This document shows positions 50,201-58,515 of a stretch of 62,463 nt of DNA, piece by piece; position 1 is the first letter of the stretch, and every line of letters begins with the position of its first letter. The DNA lies in the NCBI GenBank assembly GCA_011772425.1, contig WVZO01000065.1, forward strand, positions 37,036 to 99,498. The letters are read 5' to 3'. The translations under genes were made by a program, and so were the position numbers. The notes under the pieces are model-generated. The model saw only the letters and a list, made by a program, of their open reading frames with translations. It had not been told where the DNA came from and did no database searches. The DNA is from Candidatus Aminicenantota bacterium (GTDB lineage: Bacteria > Acidobacteriota > Aminicenantia > UBA2199).

Positions 50201-51251
50201 ACAGGATAAATTGTTCTTGCAATTGTTTAACCAGGCCAGGATTAACGGTTCCTTTTTTAAACCGGCGTAAAGCGTGTTCCAACACCGGCAGGTTGACCCG
50301 GGGCACCGCACCTTTGATAATGGCCCGGATTTCCTCCCACACCAGTGCCGCATCAAAGGATTGATGATTGGGATAGGAGGTAAATAAATCCTTAAACCGG
50401 TTAAAATCCACCTCTTTGGCGGGATCGAACCGCTGTTTCCCAGCCGTTTCCAGGCACAACTCTTTAAACGTGTAAAAATCCGGGAGAATGACGTCATCTT
50501 TCCATTCTCTTTGGTTTAAAAGCCCGTGGTACAATTTCCCGGCAAAATCCCTCAGGTATTTGTTATACGTAATAAACAGTTTTTTCTTTTTGTTTAAGTT
50601 CCGATTCAACAGGTAATAGATTGCCAGGCTGGTTTTACCGCTTCCTGCGGTTCCGGAGATCATCACCGGCAGTGGTGTGCTGAGAATCTCGTCTTGCTCC
50701 GGTGTAAGATGGAGAAACAGTTCGAAATCGTCCCGGGTGTACATGCGGATACGCTGCCATTCCGGTTCATCGATGGGATACCACCGCTGACAGCCGGACT
50801 CATCGGCTGTCCGTTGGCTAATATTCTCCTGGGTAAAATAGGAAGGCTCCAGCTCTTCCATGTCCACATCTTCAAGAAAAACTTCTTCGTAATCGTGGAA
50901 TCGAAGGAACGGCACATTAGCAGGAATAATGGTCCGGCTTTTTCTCGAGATATCGTCATGAACCACGATACCCCAAACATAGACAATAAGCATGTTAGTG
51001 TCTTTCTCATTCCCGGTGTGTGCCAGTGCCGGAGGCGGGTACCCTAACGTGAACAGGATGCGGTTCCCCCTGTCCAGCCGCGCTTCAAACACATATTTTG
51101 ACGACGTCCCTTTTAATTTTTTAACCTTTAATCCGCCATCCCAAATCCCGGTTTCCAGGTACTCGAATTTATCACGGATTTTTTCCCGGGTATCACCGGG
51201 CTGCTTCAACAGGTATTTTTTAACCGTGTCGTTAATTAAAACAACAATCAT
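47226..51251 (-). CDS. RelE-like / UvrD-family helicase / TPR fusion protein
   Basis: A 1341-residue protein. Residues 1-100 resemble a ParE/RelE-type fold (VKKYLLKQPGDTREKIRDKF, GLKVKKLKG, YVFEARLDRGNRILFTLG, and VVHDD). A superfamily I helicase follows: Walker A GTAGSGKT (200-207), motif II DEVQDF (481-486), LAGDTRQTI (III), LNFRSSGSIVELSN (IV), IKEAKGLEFDTVVLW (V) and LLYVGVTRC (VI). From about 760 to 1180 come TPR-like repeats rich in YY and EAA (AAECFRNGD, YREAAVNFEKIGEREKAAVNYE type). The combination suggests a nucleic-acid surveillance or defence ATPase; no experiment known to me. It is coupled (4-bp overlap) to the small gene upstream. Confidence 0.82.
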   Translation of the reverse strand: MIVVLINDTVKKYLLKQPGDTREKIRDKFEYLETGIWDGGLKVKKLKGTSSKYVFEARLDRGNRILFTLGYPPPALAHTGNEKDTNMLIVYVWGIVVHDDISRKSRTIIPANVPFLRFHDYEEVFLEDVDMEELEPSYFTQENISQRTADESGCQRWYPIDEPEWQRIRMYTRDDFELFLHLTPEQDEILSTPLPVMISGTAGSGKTSLAIYYLLNRNLNKKKKLFITYNKYLRDFAGKLYHGLLNQREWKDDVILPDFYTFKELCLETAGKQRFDPAKEVDFNRFKDLFTSYPNHQSFDAALVWEEIRAIIKGAVPRVNLPVLEHALRRFKKGTVNPGLVKQLQEQFILFSKLESFHKVDKFVHKYLKIDIVSFAANIKKHLQPDAASDREKECVCAVLEKTAAALKKDDTLTERKYLSFAEYEMLGKKKAPNFQGNRKDIYRIFQWYQDKLETGGLWDELDMMPGAVEEKYTYDILVCDEVQDFTDTQLDLLFNFARNPNNMFLAGDTRQTINPSGFRWEEVRKHFYERGLEVPELKYLSLNFRSSGSIVELSNILLELKEKFTGRKSDEPREAWKYKGRPVTVVTGIDSEEMLGILNAAGAERTILTRTETEKETLKKHLGTELVFTIKEAKGLEFDTVVLWKFCDDLASESEDVWKATLDLTGRNIHKARIRHEISLLYVGVTRCQKDLIVYDGKKPSVIWESEPLKDNVYITDDRRYLANVWNVVSTPGEWVEQGHYFFEREYFRAAAECFRNGDDPVNLSKALAHHYERAGNYREAAVNFEKIGEREKAAVNYENAGEYKQARVIWERLDNRERIIQCRAALLEEEKNFREAGRLYLEIKNYTAAVECFRQAKSYRTAAEIYLEHLHNPKEAAQYYEYSRDYDKAAELYSRLEHYDKAAELYFMNKNYPEAEVLWIKTGNWKNLLELYRRTGRHEEVLKIYQEQGNLEKAARYLKNLDIDRSRLIEEGDVFFRDRGYFQALVRFLVAEEPAKIADCYYHMGQYEESIPYYEQARDFYTAAGVYEKIRDYENAFEVYFGTDRDKENNFAMSAAVYEKLTDPAPMRGTAMGYYFEEDYERAFFLFTRLGGFETLEGICYALQGDKQKAFRKWETCRNLGEFLIIAEGCLEKDLIDTGAQFFLALPDRPGSFEPGTFSTDLDITAVADLMRAHFKEHVSTKRIEQGEDEPPTESQKKELGIWGHFIRREDIDFKNVMLVLHYLEKIDDYTTLVKYFKKFQRFSPKRFKKTLKDIEKNGLPRGKKVVDKASAFRRILEGETKDLNERLAKIEIGKDNYGLFLAGGVEEQHRKKAIDWCKANGLKEEVEEYLRFLAADEP

Positions 51252-51880
51252 TCAGCATCCTTTTCTTTTTTAGGGGGCAATTCCAGGTCCTTTTTTGCCT
51301 TTGCTTCCAATATTTTTTTCCATGCCCTGCGTTCATCAAACTTCTGCCGTTCGATGACATCCTCCACAGACTTTTCCAGGCCCAATTTCACCACGTACTC
51401 CGGTTTATCTTTGCACGCCACCCGTACCGTATCCTCGAATTCTGTCATCCATTCTTGCAGTTTCCCAAATGACTCCTGTAACTTGTATTCACCCTCAGCC
51501 CACTCTTCATCCGTCTGTTTTCTCCAGAATTTATTTCCTTCCAGTTCATTCAATTTGGACAGTCCTTCTACCAGGTCTTCTTCCGAAATTCCGTATTGGA
51601 TTAGTTTTTCCAGGATTTCATCCTTATCCAGGACCTTGAGGTAAAAATTCTTAGTTTGCCTGGTCCAGGGGTAGAGGGCATCGAATCGCGTTTCATGCAG
51701 CCCCAGGTAGGTCAGGGTGGGCACATCGCCTTTAAAAATCAATCGTGCCGCCGTCATGTGTTTCCATGACCTGCGTCTGACGCCGTATAGTTTAGCCCGG
51801 TATATGGACTCTCTCAACCCGTTTGCCCGGGGCGATTGATCGCTGTCCCTTAAAATCTCGTATTTTTTTTTACTTTTCAT
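51248..51880 (-). CDS. Uncharacterised partner of the helicase
   Basis: A 210-residue protein starting at ATG 51880, inside the last codons of thiI (11-bp overlap), and overlapping the helicase start by 4 bp, so thiI, this gene and the helicase form one translationally linked unit. Basic N-terminus (RAKLYGVRRRSWKHMTAARL), a central LTYLGLHETRFDALYPWTRQ, then charged helices (EEWAEGEYKLQESFGKLQEW) and a lysine-rich end. No family recognised. Its position suggests a subunit or regulator of the helicase. Confidence 0.6.
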   Translation of the reverse strand: MKSKKKYEILRDSDQSPRANGLRESIYRAKLYGVRRRSWKHMTAARLIFKGDVPTLTYLGLHETRFDALYPWTRQTKNFYLKVLDKDEILEKLIQYGISEEDLVEGLSKLNELEGNKFWRKQTDEEWAEGEYKLQESFGKLQEWMTEFEDTVRVACKDKPEYVVKLGLEKSVEDVIERQKFDERRAWKKILEAKAKKDLELPPKKEKDAE

Positions 51881-53078
51881 TACACTGACCAAATGTTATT
51901 TCCCCGGTTAGGGAAATATCAAATACCTCTGCTTCATCCAAACACTTTTTTAAGTGCTCTTCCAATGGAAACTCTTTGTCAAATCGTTCCACGTAAGAAG
52001 CGTTGGGCCGTATCACCGGGTGTTTAGGCGCAAACATGCTGCAAGCATCATCGTGCGGGATAACCGATATATCATGCGTGCCGATCTTCTTCGCCAACTC
52101 AATAATCTCTATCTTATTGTATCCCACCAACGGCCTGAAAATAGGAAGCGGCGTAACATTGTCCAATAGGGAAATATTCCCGATGGTCTGGCTGGATACC
52201 TGACCCAGGGCATCACCGGTGAGAAGCGCCTCCGCTTTCACCTGCCGCGCCAGCAGCGCAGCGCACTGGAGCATGGCTTTACGAAAAAAAAGGGTCCGGT
52301 AGTCCTCTTTGCATTTCTTTGAAATCAAGTCCTGCATTTCCCCAAAAGGAACAATGTACAACTTCGAATGCCGCTGGTATTGCCCTAAAACCCGTATTAT
52401 CTCCAGGAGCTTGTCTTTTACTTCGTCTCCTACAAACGGATACGCATAGAAAAAAACAAAAGTCTGACGGCATCCCCTTTTGAACATCAAATAACTGGCA
52501 ACCGGCGAATCAAAACCGCCGGAAATCAATGCCACCAGGTGACCACTGGTTCCCACAGGTAACCCCCCTACGCCCAACATTTTCCGGGTAGAAAGATATA
52601 TATTATTTTCTAAAATGCGTATCTCAATCACCAGGTCAGGTTTTTTCACATCTACGGCCAGGTGCGGGAATTCATTATCCACCAGCGCGCCGATATGCTG
52701 GGACACCTCCATGCTGTTCATGGGAAACCCTTTGTAACTCCGGCGCGTTTCCACTTTAAACGTACAGGGCTGCGTGCCCGTTAATTTTAATTCTTCTTTG
52801 ACCACAGGGAAGATATCATCTAAATTGACAGGAATCCGGCGCGCCGGCATCAGCGAATGAATCCCCGGCACTTTCAACAACGCCTGCATGGTCTCCTGGG
52901 AAAAAGGCAACCCTGATTTAGCCACAAATCGCTGCTCCTCAAGATCAAACGAGAATTCTCCCGGATGGTAAGCCTGTAAAACCTCCTGGATATGCCTGCG
53001 TATCGCTTTGAAATACATCGGCCGATTCTTACCTTTCAACCACAGTTCATCAACATTGATTACCAGTGTTTTATACAT
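51870..53078 (-). CDS. thiI: tRNA 4-thiouridine synthetase ThiI
   Basis: Adenylates and thiolates U8 of tRNA (and supplies sulfur for thiazole in some bacteria). The 402-residue protein has an N-terminal ferredoxin-like/THUMP part (FKVETRRSYKGFPMNSMEVS, LVIEIRILENNIYLST), a PP-loop SGGFDSPVASYLM (186-198), LLTGDALGQVSSQT and HDDACSMFAPKHP with the conserved Cys. There is no C-terminal rhodanese domain, as in most non-enterobacterial ThiI. The sulfur donor is probably the cysteine desulfurase encoded 55 bp upstream. Confidence 0.94.
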   Translation of the reverse strand: MYKTLVINVDELWLKGKNRPMYFKAIRRHIQEVLQAYHPGEFSFDLEEQRFVAKSGLPFSQETMQALLKVPGIHSLMPARRIPVNLDDIFPVVKEELKLTGTQPCTFKVETRRSYKGFPMNSMEVSQHIGALVDNEFPHLAVDVKKPDLVIEIRILENNIYLSTRKMLGVGGLPVGTSGHLVALISGGFDSPVASYLMFKRGCRQTFVFFYAYPFVGDEVKDKLLEIIRVLGQYQRHSKLYIVPFGEMQDLISKKCKEDYRTLFFRKAMLQCAALLARQVKAEALLTGDALGQVSSQTIGNISLLDNVTPLPIFRPLVGYNKIEIIELAKKIGTHDISVIPHDDACSMFAPKHPVIRPNASYVERFDKEFPLEEHLKKCLDEAEVFDISLTGEITFGQCNEK

Positions 53079-53133
53079 TAGTATTTCTTTCTCCTTCGTG
53101 TCTCTTCGTGTCCTTCGTGGCTCCCCCTATTTC

Positions 53134-54285
53134 TCATCTGGCTTTATATTTGATATACATTCTTAACTCATCATAAACGATGGCAAGGGTATCGCAGAAC
53201 GTTAACACATCCGCTTCAGTGGTTTCATGGGAAAACGAAACCCGTAACACAAATTTATGCATTTTCGGCGGCAGATGCAAAGCCGTGAACACCGGGTTGG
53301 CACCTTTAACCCGTGATGAACACGCCGAGGTGCTGGAAATAAAAATATCCCGCTGCTCCAGGTGACGAAGAATTATATCGCTGGAAATCCCCGGCAGCAA
53401 AAAAGTCAATATATACGGGCTGGTGTGTTGGGTAAAAGGAAAATCAACGACTTCAAGTTTTTCTTTTAAACATTGCCGTGCCCGTTGGTTGATTTTGAAT
53501 ACATGTTCCAGGGACGACTCCATGGTTTCCATGGCCTCTCGCGCGGCTTCACAAAAAGAAAATATCAGCGGTGCCGCCTGCGTAGAGGAACGCAGTCCGT
53601 CTTCCTGTCCGCCGCCGTACAGCAGCGGCAGCATTTTCACCCCGGCATGCAAATACAACCCGGCTGCGCCCTTAGGCCCACCGATTTTATGAGACGAAAT
53701 GCACAGACTGTCAATGATCCCATCCTTTAATGAAAAAGGAATTTTACCAAACCCCTGGGCCGCATCTACATGGATATGGACACCGGGATTTATTTTTTTG
53801 ATCTCGCGGCCCCACCTGCCGATATCCAGGATAACACCGCTCTGGTTGTTAACATGTGTTAAAATTACCAGCTTAACAGACGGGTTCAATAATTTGAGAA
53901 ATGCTTCTTCTTCAGGGGTCCCATCTTTTTTTAGCGGCAGTTCTATTACCTGGATATCCCGCTTTCTCAACCGCTCCATCGGCGCGGTTACGCTGGGATG
54001 ATCGGCAAAAGATACTACCACGGCATCACCGGTTTTAAGATGGATCCCTTCAATCAATGTATTATTGGCTTCGGTGGCAGAAGCGGTAAAAATCAACCGG
54101 TCATTTTTACCTGCCCCCAGGAATTCCAGGAACGTTACGCGGCAATCTTCAATTCGCTTATGGAGACCTTTTCCCAGTTTATGCACAGAGGAGGGGTTGG
54201 CAAAATCCTCCTTTATGGAAGTAGTTAGGACTTCCAAAGCACCGGGCCGAATCGGAGCAGATGCTGCATAATCCAGGTAAAGCAT
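53134..54285 (-). CDS. Cysteine desulfurase (NifS/IscS-like)
   Basis: PLP enzyme releasing sulfur from cysteine as a persulfide. LYLDYAASAPIRPGALE start, TASATEANNTLI, HVDAAQGFGKIPF, PLP lysine K200 in ISSHKIGGPKGAAGLY, GGGQEDGLRSSTQ, and the active-site C322 in STSACSSR. Length 383 is normal. It directly precedes thiI (55 bp apart), which agrees with sulfur delivery to ThiI; Fe-S or tRNA thiolation roles beyond this are possible. The gap carries CTTCGTG-type repeat DNA. It could also be the partner of the helicase genes downstream, but that is speculation. Confidence 0.93.
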   Translation of the reverse strand: MLYLDYAASAPIRPGALEVLTTSIKEDFANPSSVHKLGKGLHKRIEDCRVTFLEFLGAGKNDRLIFTASATEANNTLIEGIHLKTGDAVVVSFADHPSVTAPMERLRKRDIQVIELPLKKDGTPEEEAFLKLLNPSVKLVILTHVNNQSGVILDIGRWGREIKKINPGVHIHVDAAQGFGKIPFSLKDGIIDSLCISSHKIGGPKGAAGLYLHAGVKMLPLLYGGGQEDGLRSSTQAAPLIFSFCEAAREAMETMESSLEHVFKINQRARQCLKEKLEVVDFPFTQHTSPYILTFLLPGISSDIILRHLEQRDIFISSTSACSSRVKGANPVFTALHLPPKMHKFVLRVSFSHETTEADVLTFCDTLAIVYDELRMYIKYKAR

Positions 54286-54316
54286 TTTATATTCCTTTTT
54301 TTATTTTTTTACCTTC

Positions 54317-55228
54317 CTACTTCCTACTCAGCTTATTATACAGCGACTTGCGGGAAATCTTTAAAATCTTTGCCACTTTTACTTTATTTTTGTATTTCTG
54401 CAGCAAGTAATCAATATACCGGGCCTCCAATTCCTCCATGGACATGTCACTGGTTTTAGCGGTTTCAAAAAAATCTTCAGAGCTTTTCAATAGTCCATAG
54501 ACATCATCGTCGGTTAACCGGTCTTTTCTCACAGATGCGGTGGTGATAAAATTCTCAATCTCCCGGATATTTCCTGTCCAGGGATAATTGCAGAGTACCT
54601 GCTTTGTTTTGTCACTGATAAAAACCTTTAATTGTTTTTGCCGGGCAAAGTACATTACCAGTGGCAGGATATCGTTTTTTCGTTCCCGCAGCGGCGGCAC
54701 CCAAATGCGATAAGGAGAAATCCGGTAATAGAGATCTGCCCTGAAGGTTCCATCCCTGACCTTTTGTTCGATATCGTCATCAGCAGAAAAAATAAAACGG
54801 GCATCAATATCCGTCTCCTTACCGGAACCCAGCGGATAGTATTTCTTTCTTTCGATAATGCGCAGTAATTTGGATTGAAGGTTTAAACTCAAGAGGTCAA
54901 CCTGGTTTAAAAATAAAATTCCCCCTTCGGCTTTTTTCCACTTACCTTCATAATCGCTAACCGCCCCGGTAAAGGCCCCCTTTTTATATCCGAACCATTC
55001 GCTCTCCAGGAGGTTCTCCGGCACATCCCCGCAATTGAGGTTCAGGATCGTAGGATAATGACTGATTTCGAACAAATAATGAATCCAGAAATCTTTCCCT
55101 ACACCGGTTTCACCATAAATCAAGAGATTGGTATTTAAATCCACAACCTGGTGAATCGTTTTTTTGATCGCCAGTGACTTCTTATCACTGAGGTTCTTAA
55201 TTTGGGTAAAAATTGTACCGTTTTGCAT
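54317..55228 (-). CDS. Sigma-54-type AAA+ regulator with altered Walker B
   Basis: A 303-residue protein; ATG 55228 is chosen because the ATPase begins soon after and the longer frame overlaps rsfS heavily. Walker A GETGVGKD (39-46), the sigma-54-contacting GAFTGA (84-89), Walker B region GGILFLNQVDLL (102-113) where the usual D-E is N108-Q109, R-finger region FRADLYYRIS, and a Fis-type HTH at the end (KVAKILKISRKSLYNKLSRK). No receiver or sensor domain. The loss of both Walker B acids suggests an ATPase that binds but hardly hydrolyses ATP. It overlaps rsfS by 32 bp. Confidence 0.85.
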   Translation of the reverse strand: MQNGTIFTQIKNLSDKKSLAIKKTIHQVVDLNTNLLIYGETGVGKDFWIHYLFEISHYPTILNLNCGDVPENLLESEWFGYKKGAFTGAVSDYEGKWKKAEGGILFLNQVDLLSLNLQSKLLRIIERKKYYPLGSGKETDIDARFIFSADDDIEQKVRDGTFRADLYYRISPYRIWVPPLRERKNDILPLVMYFARQKQLKVFISDKTKQVLCNYPWTGNIREIENFITTASVRKDRLTDDDVYGLLKSSEDFFETAKTSDMSMEELEARYIDYLLQKYKNKVKVAKILKISRKSLYNKLSRK

Positions 55229-55592
55229 CCATCCACAACTTTTCAAGGGAATATTTTTCCCTGGTTTCTTCAGAGAAGATATGAACCACGAAATCAATAT
55301 AATCCAGCAGTATCCATTCTGCCTCCACTTCGCCTTCCACGCCGTAGGGTTTTAGTTTGAATTGTTCTCTTAATTTTTTCTGGATTTCATCTGAAATCGC
55401 CGAGTTCTGGCGGGTGGAGTTGCCATGGCAAAGTACCATAAAATCCGTGATATCACTGATTCCTTTCAATTTTAACACCACCACTTTCTCTGCCATTTTA
55501 TCCAGCATAGCAGATACTACTTTTTTGATTTCCGCTGGAATTCTTCTCCGTTTCAAATCCGCTGTAATAAGCTCAAACTCCTCACTTCTCAT
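55197..55592 (-). CDS. rsfS: Ribosome silencing factor RsfS
   Basis: Binds ribosomal protein L14 and blocks subunit joining during starvation. The 131-residue protein has the DUF143 core: VVVLKLKGISDITDFMVLCH, GNSTRQNSAISDEIQKKLRE, GVEGEVEAEWILLDYIDFVV, HIFSEETREKYSLEKLW. All signature parts are present. The conserved order nadD-rsfS and the 11-bp overlap with nadD support the call. Confidence 0.94.
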   Translation of the reverse strand: MRSEEFELITADLKRRRIPAEIKKVVSAMLDKMAEKVVVLKLKGISDITDFMVLCHGNSTRQNSAISDEIQKKLREQFKLKPYGVEGEVEAEWILLDYIDFVVHIFSEETREKYSLEKLWMDAKRYNFYPN

Positions 55593-56247
55593 ATAACTTA
55601 TATTCCTCCATGATTTTTTTTACCTCCTTGTCGACAAAATTATCAATACGCTCCGACACCTTTACTTTCTGGCGTATTAATGTTGAAGAAATACGAAGCT
55701 TATCCGATTGGTAAGAGAAAATATAAACACACGGCGCTTGTGCATCTGTCTGTGTGTTTCTAGGTTTGATTTTATCATCACAAAGGTAAGGGGTGATCCC
55801 TTCTCCTTTCACTAAACGTTCCACTTGCTCTCTATGGTCCTCTTTTCTTAAAACCACAATAAAGGGGATTCTATTGAGTAGTTTTTTATAATTCTTCCAG
55901 GTCCTGATTTTCAAAAACCCTTCACTTCCGGAGATGAAATAAAAAACGTTCCCCGGGTATCTCCTGTATAACTCTTCGACAGTATCGACGGTCCAGGAAT
56001 CCAGGGGACGTCTCATCTCGATATCGCAAGGTTCCAACATGGGAAAACGTTCCAATACCTTGACCAGCATCTCCCATCTCAGGTCCGCAGGTACGATTCC
56101 CCCTGCCTTTTTATGTGGGGGTCTGGCCGCCAGGATATAAAATACTTTATCCAGGTCAAAGGCTTCTCTTATGATTAATCCCAGTTCAATATGCCCCTTG
56201 TGGATGGGGTTAAACGTTCCACCCAGAAGTCCCACTTTAGTTTTCAT
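55582..56247 (-). CDS. nadD: Nicotinate-nucleotide adenylyltransferase NadD
   Basis: Makes deamido-NAD from nicotinate mononucleotide and ATP. The 221-residue enzyme has the GGTFNPIHKGHIELG nucleotidyltransferase motif (9-23), PPHKKAGG and the C-terminal ISSTLIRQKV. An 11-residue insert with NTQTDAQAPCVYIF lies before the last motif. Coupled to rsfS. Follows obg with a P2-type palindromic repeat in between. Confidence 0.93.
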   Translation of the reverse strand: MKTKVGLLGGTFNPIHKGHIELGLIIREAFDLDKVFYILAARPPHKKAGGIVPADLRWEMLVKVLERFPMLEPCDIEMRRPLDSWTVDTVEELYRRYPGNVFYFISGSEGFLKIRTWKNYKKLLNRIPFIVVLRKEDHREQVERLVKGEGITPYLCDDKIKPRNTQTDAQAPCVYIFSYQSDKLRISSTLIRQKVKVSERIDNFVDKEVKKIMEEYKLYEK

Positions 56248-56267
56248 AGTAGTTCCTCATGATGCAA

Positions 56268-56376
56268 GCCTCGCCCGGAGACAATGAAAAAGGGGAAACC
56301 ACAGATTACACAGATTACGCAGATTTTTTTATATTTTTTTTTAATCTGTGTAAATCGGTGTAATCTGTGGACTTTT
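56268..56376 (+). repeat. Palindromic repeat, family P2 (56.3 kb)
   Basis: GCCCGGAGACAATGAAAAAG then GGGAAACCACAGATTACACA on the left; the returning arm reads AATCTGTG...CGGTGTAATCTGTGG, with an AT loop. It separates obg from nadD inside an otherwise compact operon. Confidence 0.8.
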
Positions 56377-56377
56377 T

Positions 56378-57442
<1,065 letters not shown>

Positions 57443-57694
57443 TTAATTGGCTTCAACCTCTACAAATTTTCTTTTATTTCTGGTAATAAATCGAACAACC
57501 CCGGAGGCCCGTGCAAACAGTGTATCATCTTTCCCGATTCCTACATTTTTACCTGGTTTAAACTTTGTTCCTCTTTGCCTGACAATAATGGAACCGGCAT
57601 TTACCAGCTGGCCGCCGTATCTTTTTACACCCAAACGTTTGGAAATACTATCGCGCCCGTTTTTTGCACTACCGCCGGATTTTTTATGTGCCAT
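57443..57694 (-). CDS. rpmA: 50S ribosomal protein L27
   Basis: An 83-residue protein of the large subunit near the peptidyl-transferase centre. It begins [20 protein letters not shown], the standard L27 N-terminus that reaches the active site (no Firmicutes-type leader), then [20 protein letters not shown] and [20 protein letters not shown]. Start overlaps the rplU stop by one base. Confidence 0.97.
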   Translation of the reverse strand: MAHKKSGGSAKNGRDSISKRLGVKRYGGQLVNAGSIIVRQRGTKFKPGKNVGIGKDDTLFARASGVVRFITRNKRKFVEVEAN

Positions 57695-58410
57695 TATTCT
57701 TTCTCCTTTTCAGACTTTCCCGTTTTTTCGGTCTTTTTAGTTGTTTCTGCTTTTTTCGTTTTCTTCGGTTTTTCGGTCTTTTTTGCTGCTTCTGCTTTTT
57801 CAGTCTTTTTCGTTTTTTGAGTTTTTGCAGCTTTTTTTGGTTTTGCAGTTGTTTTGGTTTCTTCGGTTATTTCTGCTTTTTGAGGCTTTTCTGTTTTGGT
57901 TTTTTTGGTTACCTCTGCTTTCTTGGGCTTTTCTTTTTTAGCTTCTTTGCTTACTTTTGCTTTTTTGGGTTTTTCTATTTTAGTTTCTTTAGTTATTTCT
58001 GCTTTTTGAGGTTTTTCTGTTTTAGCTTCGGTCTGAACCGGTTCTTTCTTTTCAATTGCCTCTGCTTTTGTAACCTTTTTACCGGTACTGATTTCGATTT
58101 TTTCGATCTTGATGCGATGAAGTTTCTGTCTGTGCCCCCTGGTTCTTTTGAACTTTTTTTTGGGTTTTTTCTTAAAAACGATAATTTTGGGGGCTTTGAG
58201 TTCCTCCAACACCGATGCCGTAATCCTGGCATCTTTAACAAAAGGCTGACCAATGTGCAGCTCCTTGTCTTTGACCTTTACCAGGAGTACACTGTCAAAA
58301 TCAATTTTATTGTCTTCAGATATCTTCTCTTTGTCTAAAAGCTCAACTTCAAGCACATCGCCTTCTTCAACTTTGTATTGCTTACTACCTGTTTCAAGAA
58401 TTGCAAACAT
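57694..58410 (-). CDS. rplU: 50S ribosomal protein L21 with long Lys/Glu-rich tail
   Basis: L21 itself spans residues 1 to about 105 ([20 protein letters not shown], then [19 protein letters not shown]). A further 130 or so residues consist of low-complexity repeats such as [20 protein letters not shown], with no stop before rpmA. Usual L21 length is about 103. The tail is highly charged, probably disordered, and may bind rRNA or another partner; similar Lys/Glu/Thr-rich tails occur on ribosomal proteins in some phyla. ATAGGAG stands 6 nt before the start. Confidence 0.93.
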   Translation of the reverse strand: MFAILETGSKQYKVEEGDVLEVELLDKEKISEDNKIDFDSVLLVKVKDKELHIGQPFVKDARITASVLEELKAPKIIVFKKKPKKKFKRTRGHRQKLHRIKIEKIEISTGKKVTKAEAIEKKEPVQTEAKTEKPQKAEITKETKIEKPKKAKVSKEAKKEKPKKAEVTKKTKTEKPQKAEITEETKTTAKPKKAAKTQKTKKTEKAEAAKKTEKPKKTKKAETTKKTEKTGKSEKEKE

Positions 58411-58437
58411 GATTAACTCCTATCTGTAATAGCATGA

Positions 58438-58466
58438 TTTATACCATAAAATAATAGTCAAGTCAA
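58438..58466 (-). promoter_or_regulatory. Promoter of the rplU-rpmA-obg operon
   Basis: On the minus strand: TTGACT (58466-58461), 17 bp, TATAAA (58443-58438), 28 bp before the rplU ATG. A good match; no L21 autoregulatory leader is seen. Confidence 0.65.
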
Positions 58467-58515
58467 TAAGTAATCAAAAATCATTTAGTGTTAAGTGAAG
58501 AAGCTGAAGGCAAAA

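Noticed and set aside
51870-54285. DNA phosphorothioation (Dnd-type) system
   Set aside because: The cysteine desulfurase and PP-loop protein are clearly NifS/IscS-like and ThiI with a THUMP domain; no DndC/D/E-like genes are present.
57664-58338. Phe/Leu-rich protein on the plus strand
   Set aside because: Complement of the lysine-rich tail of L21; composition is an antisense artefact.
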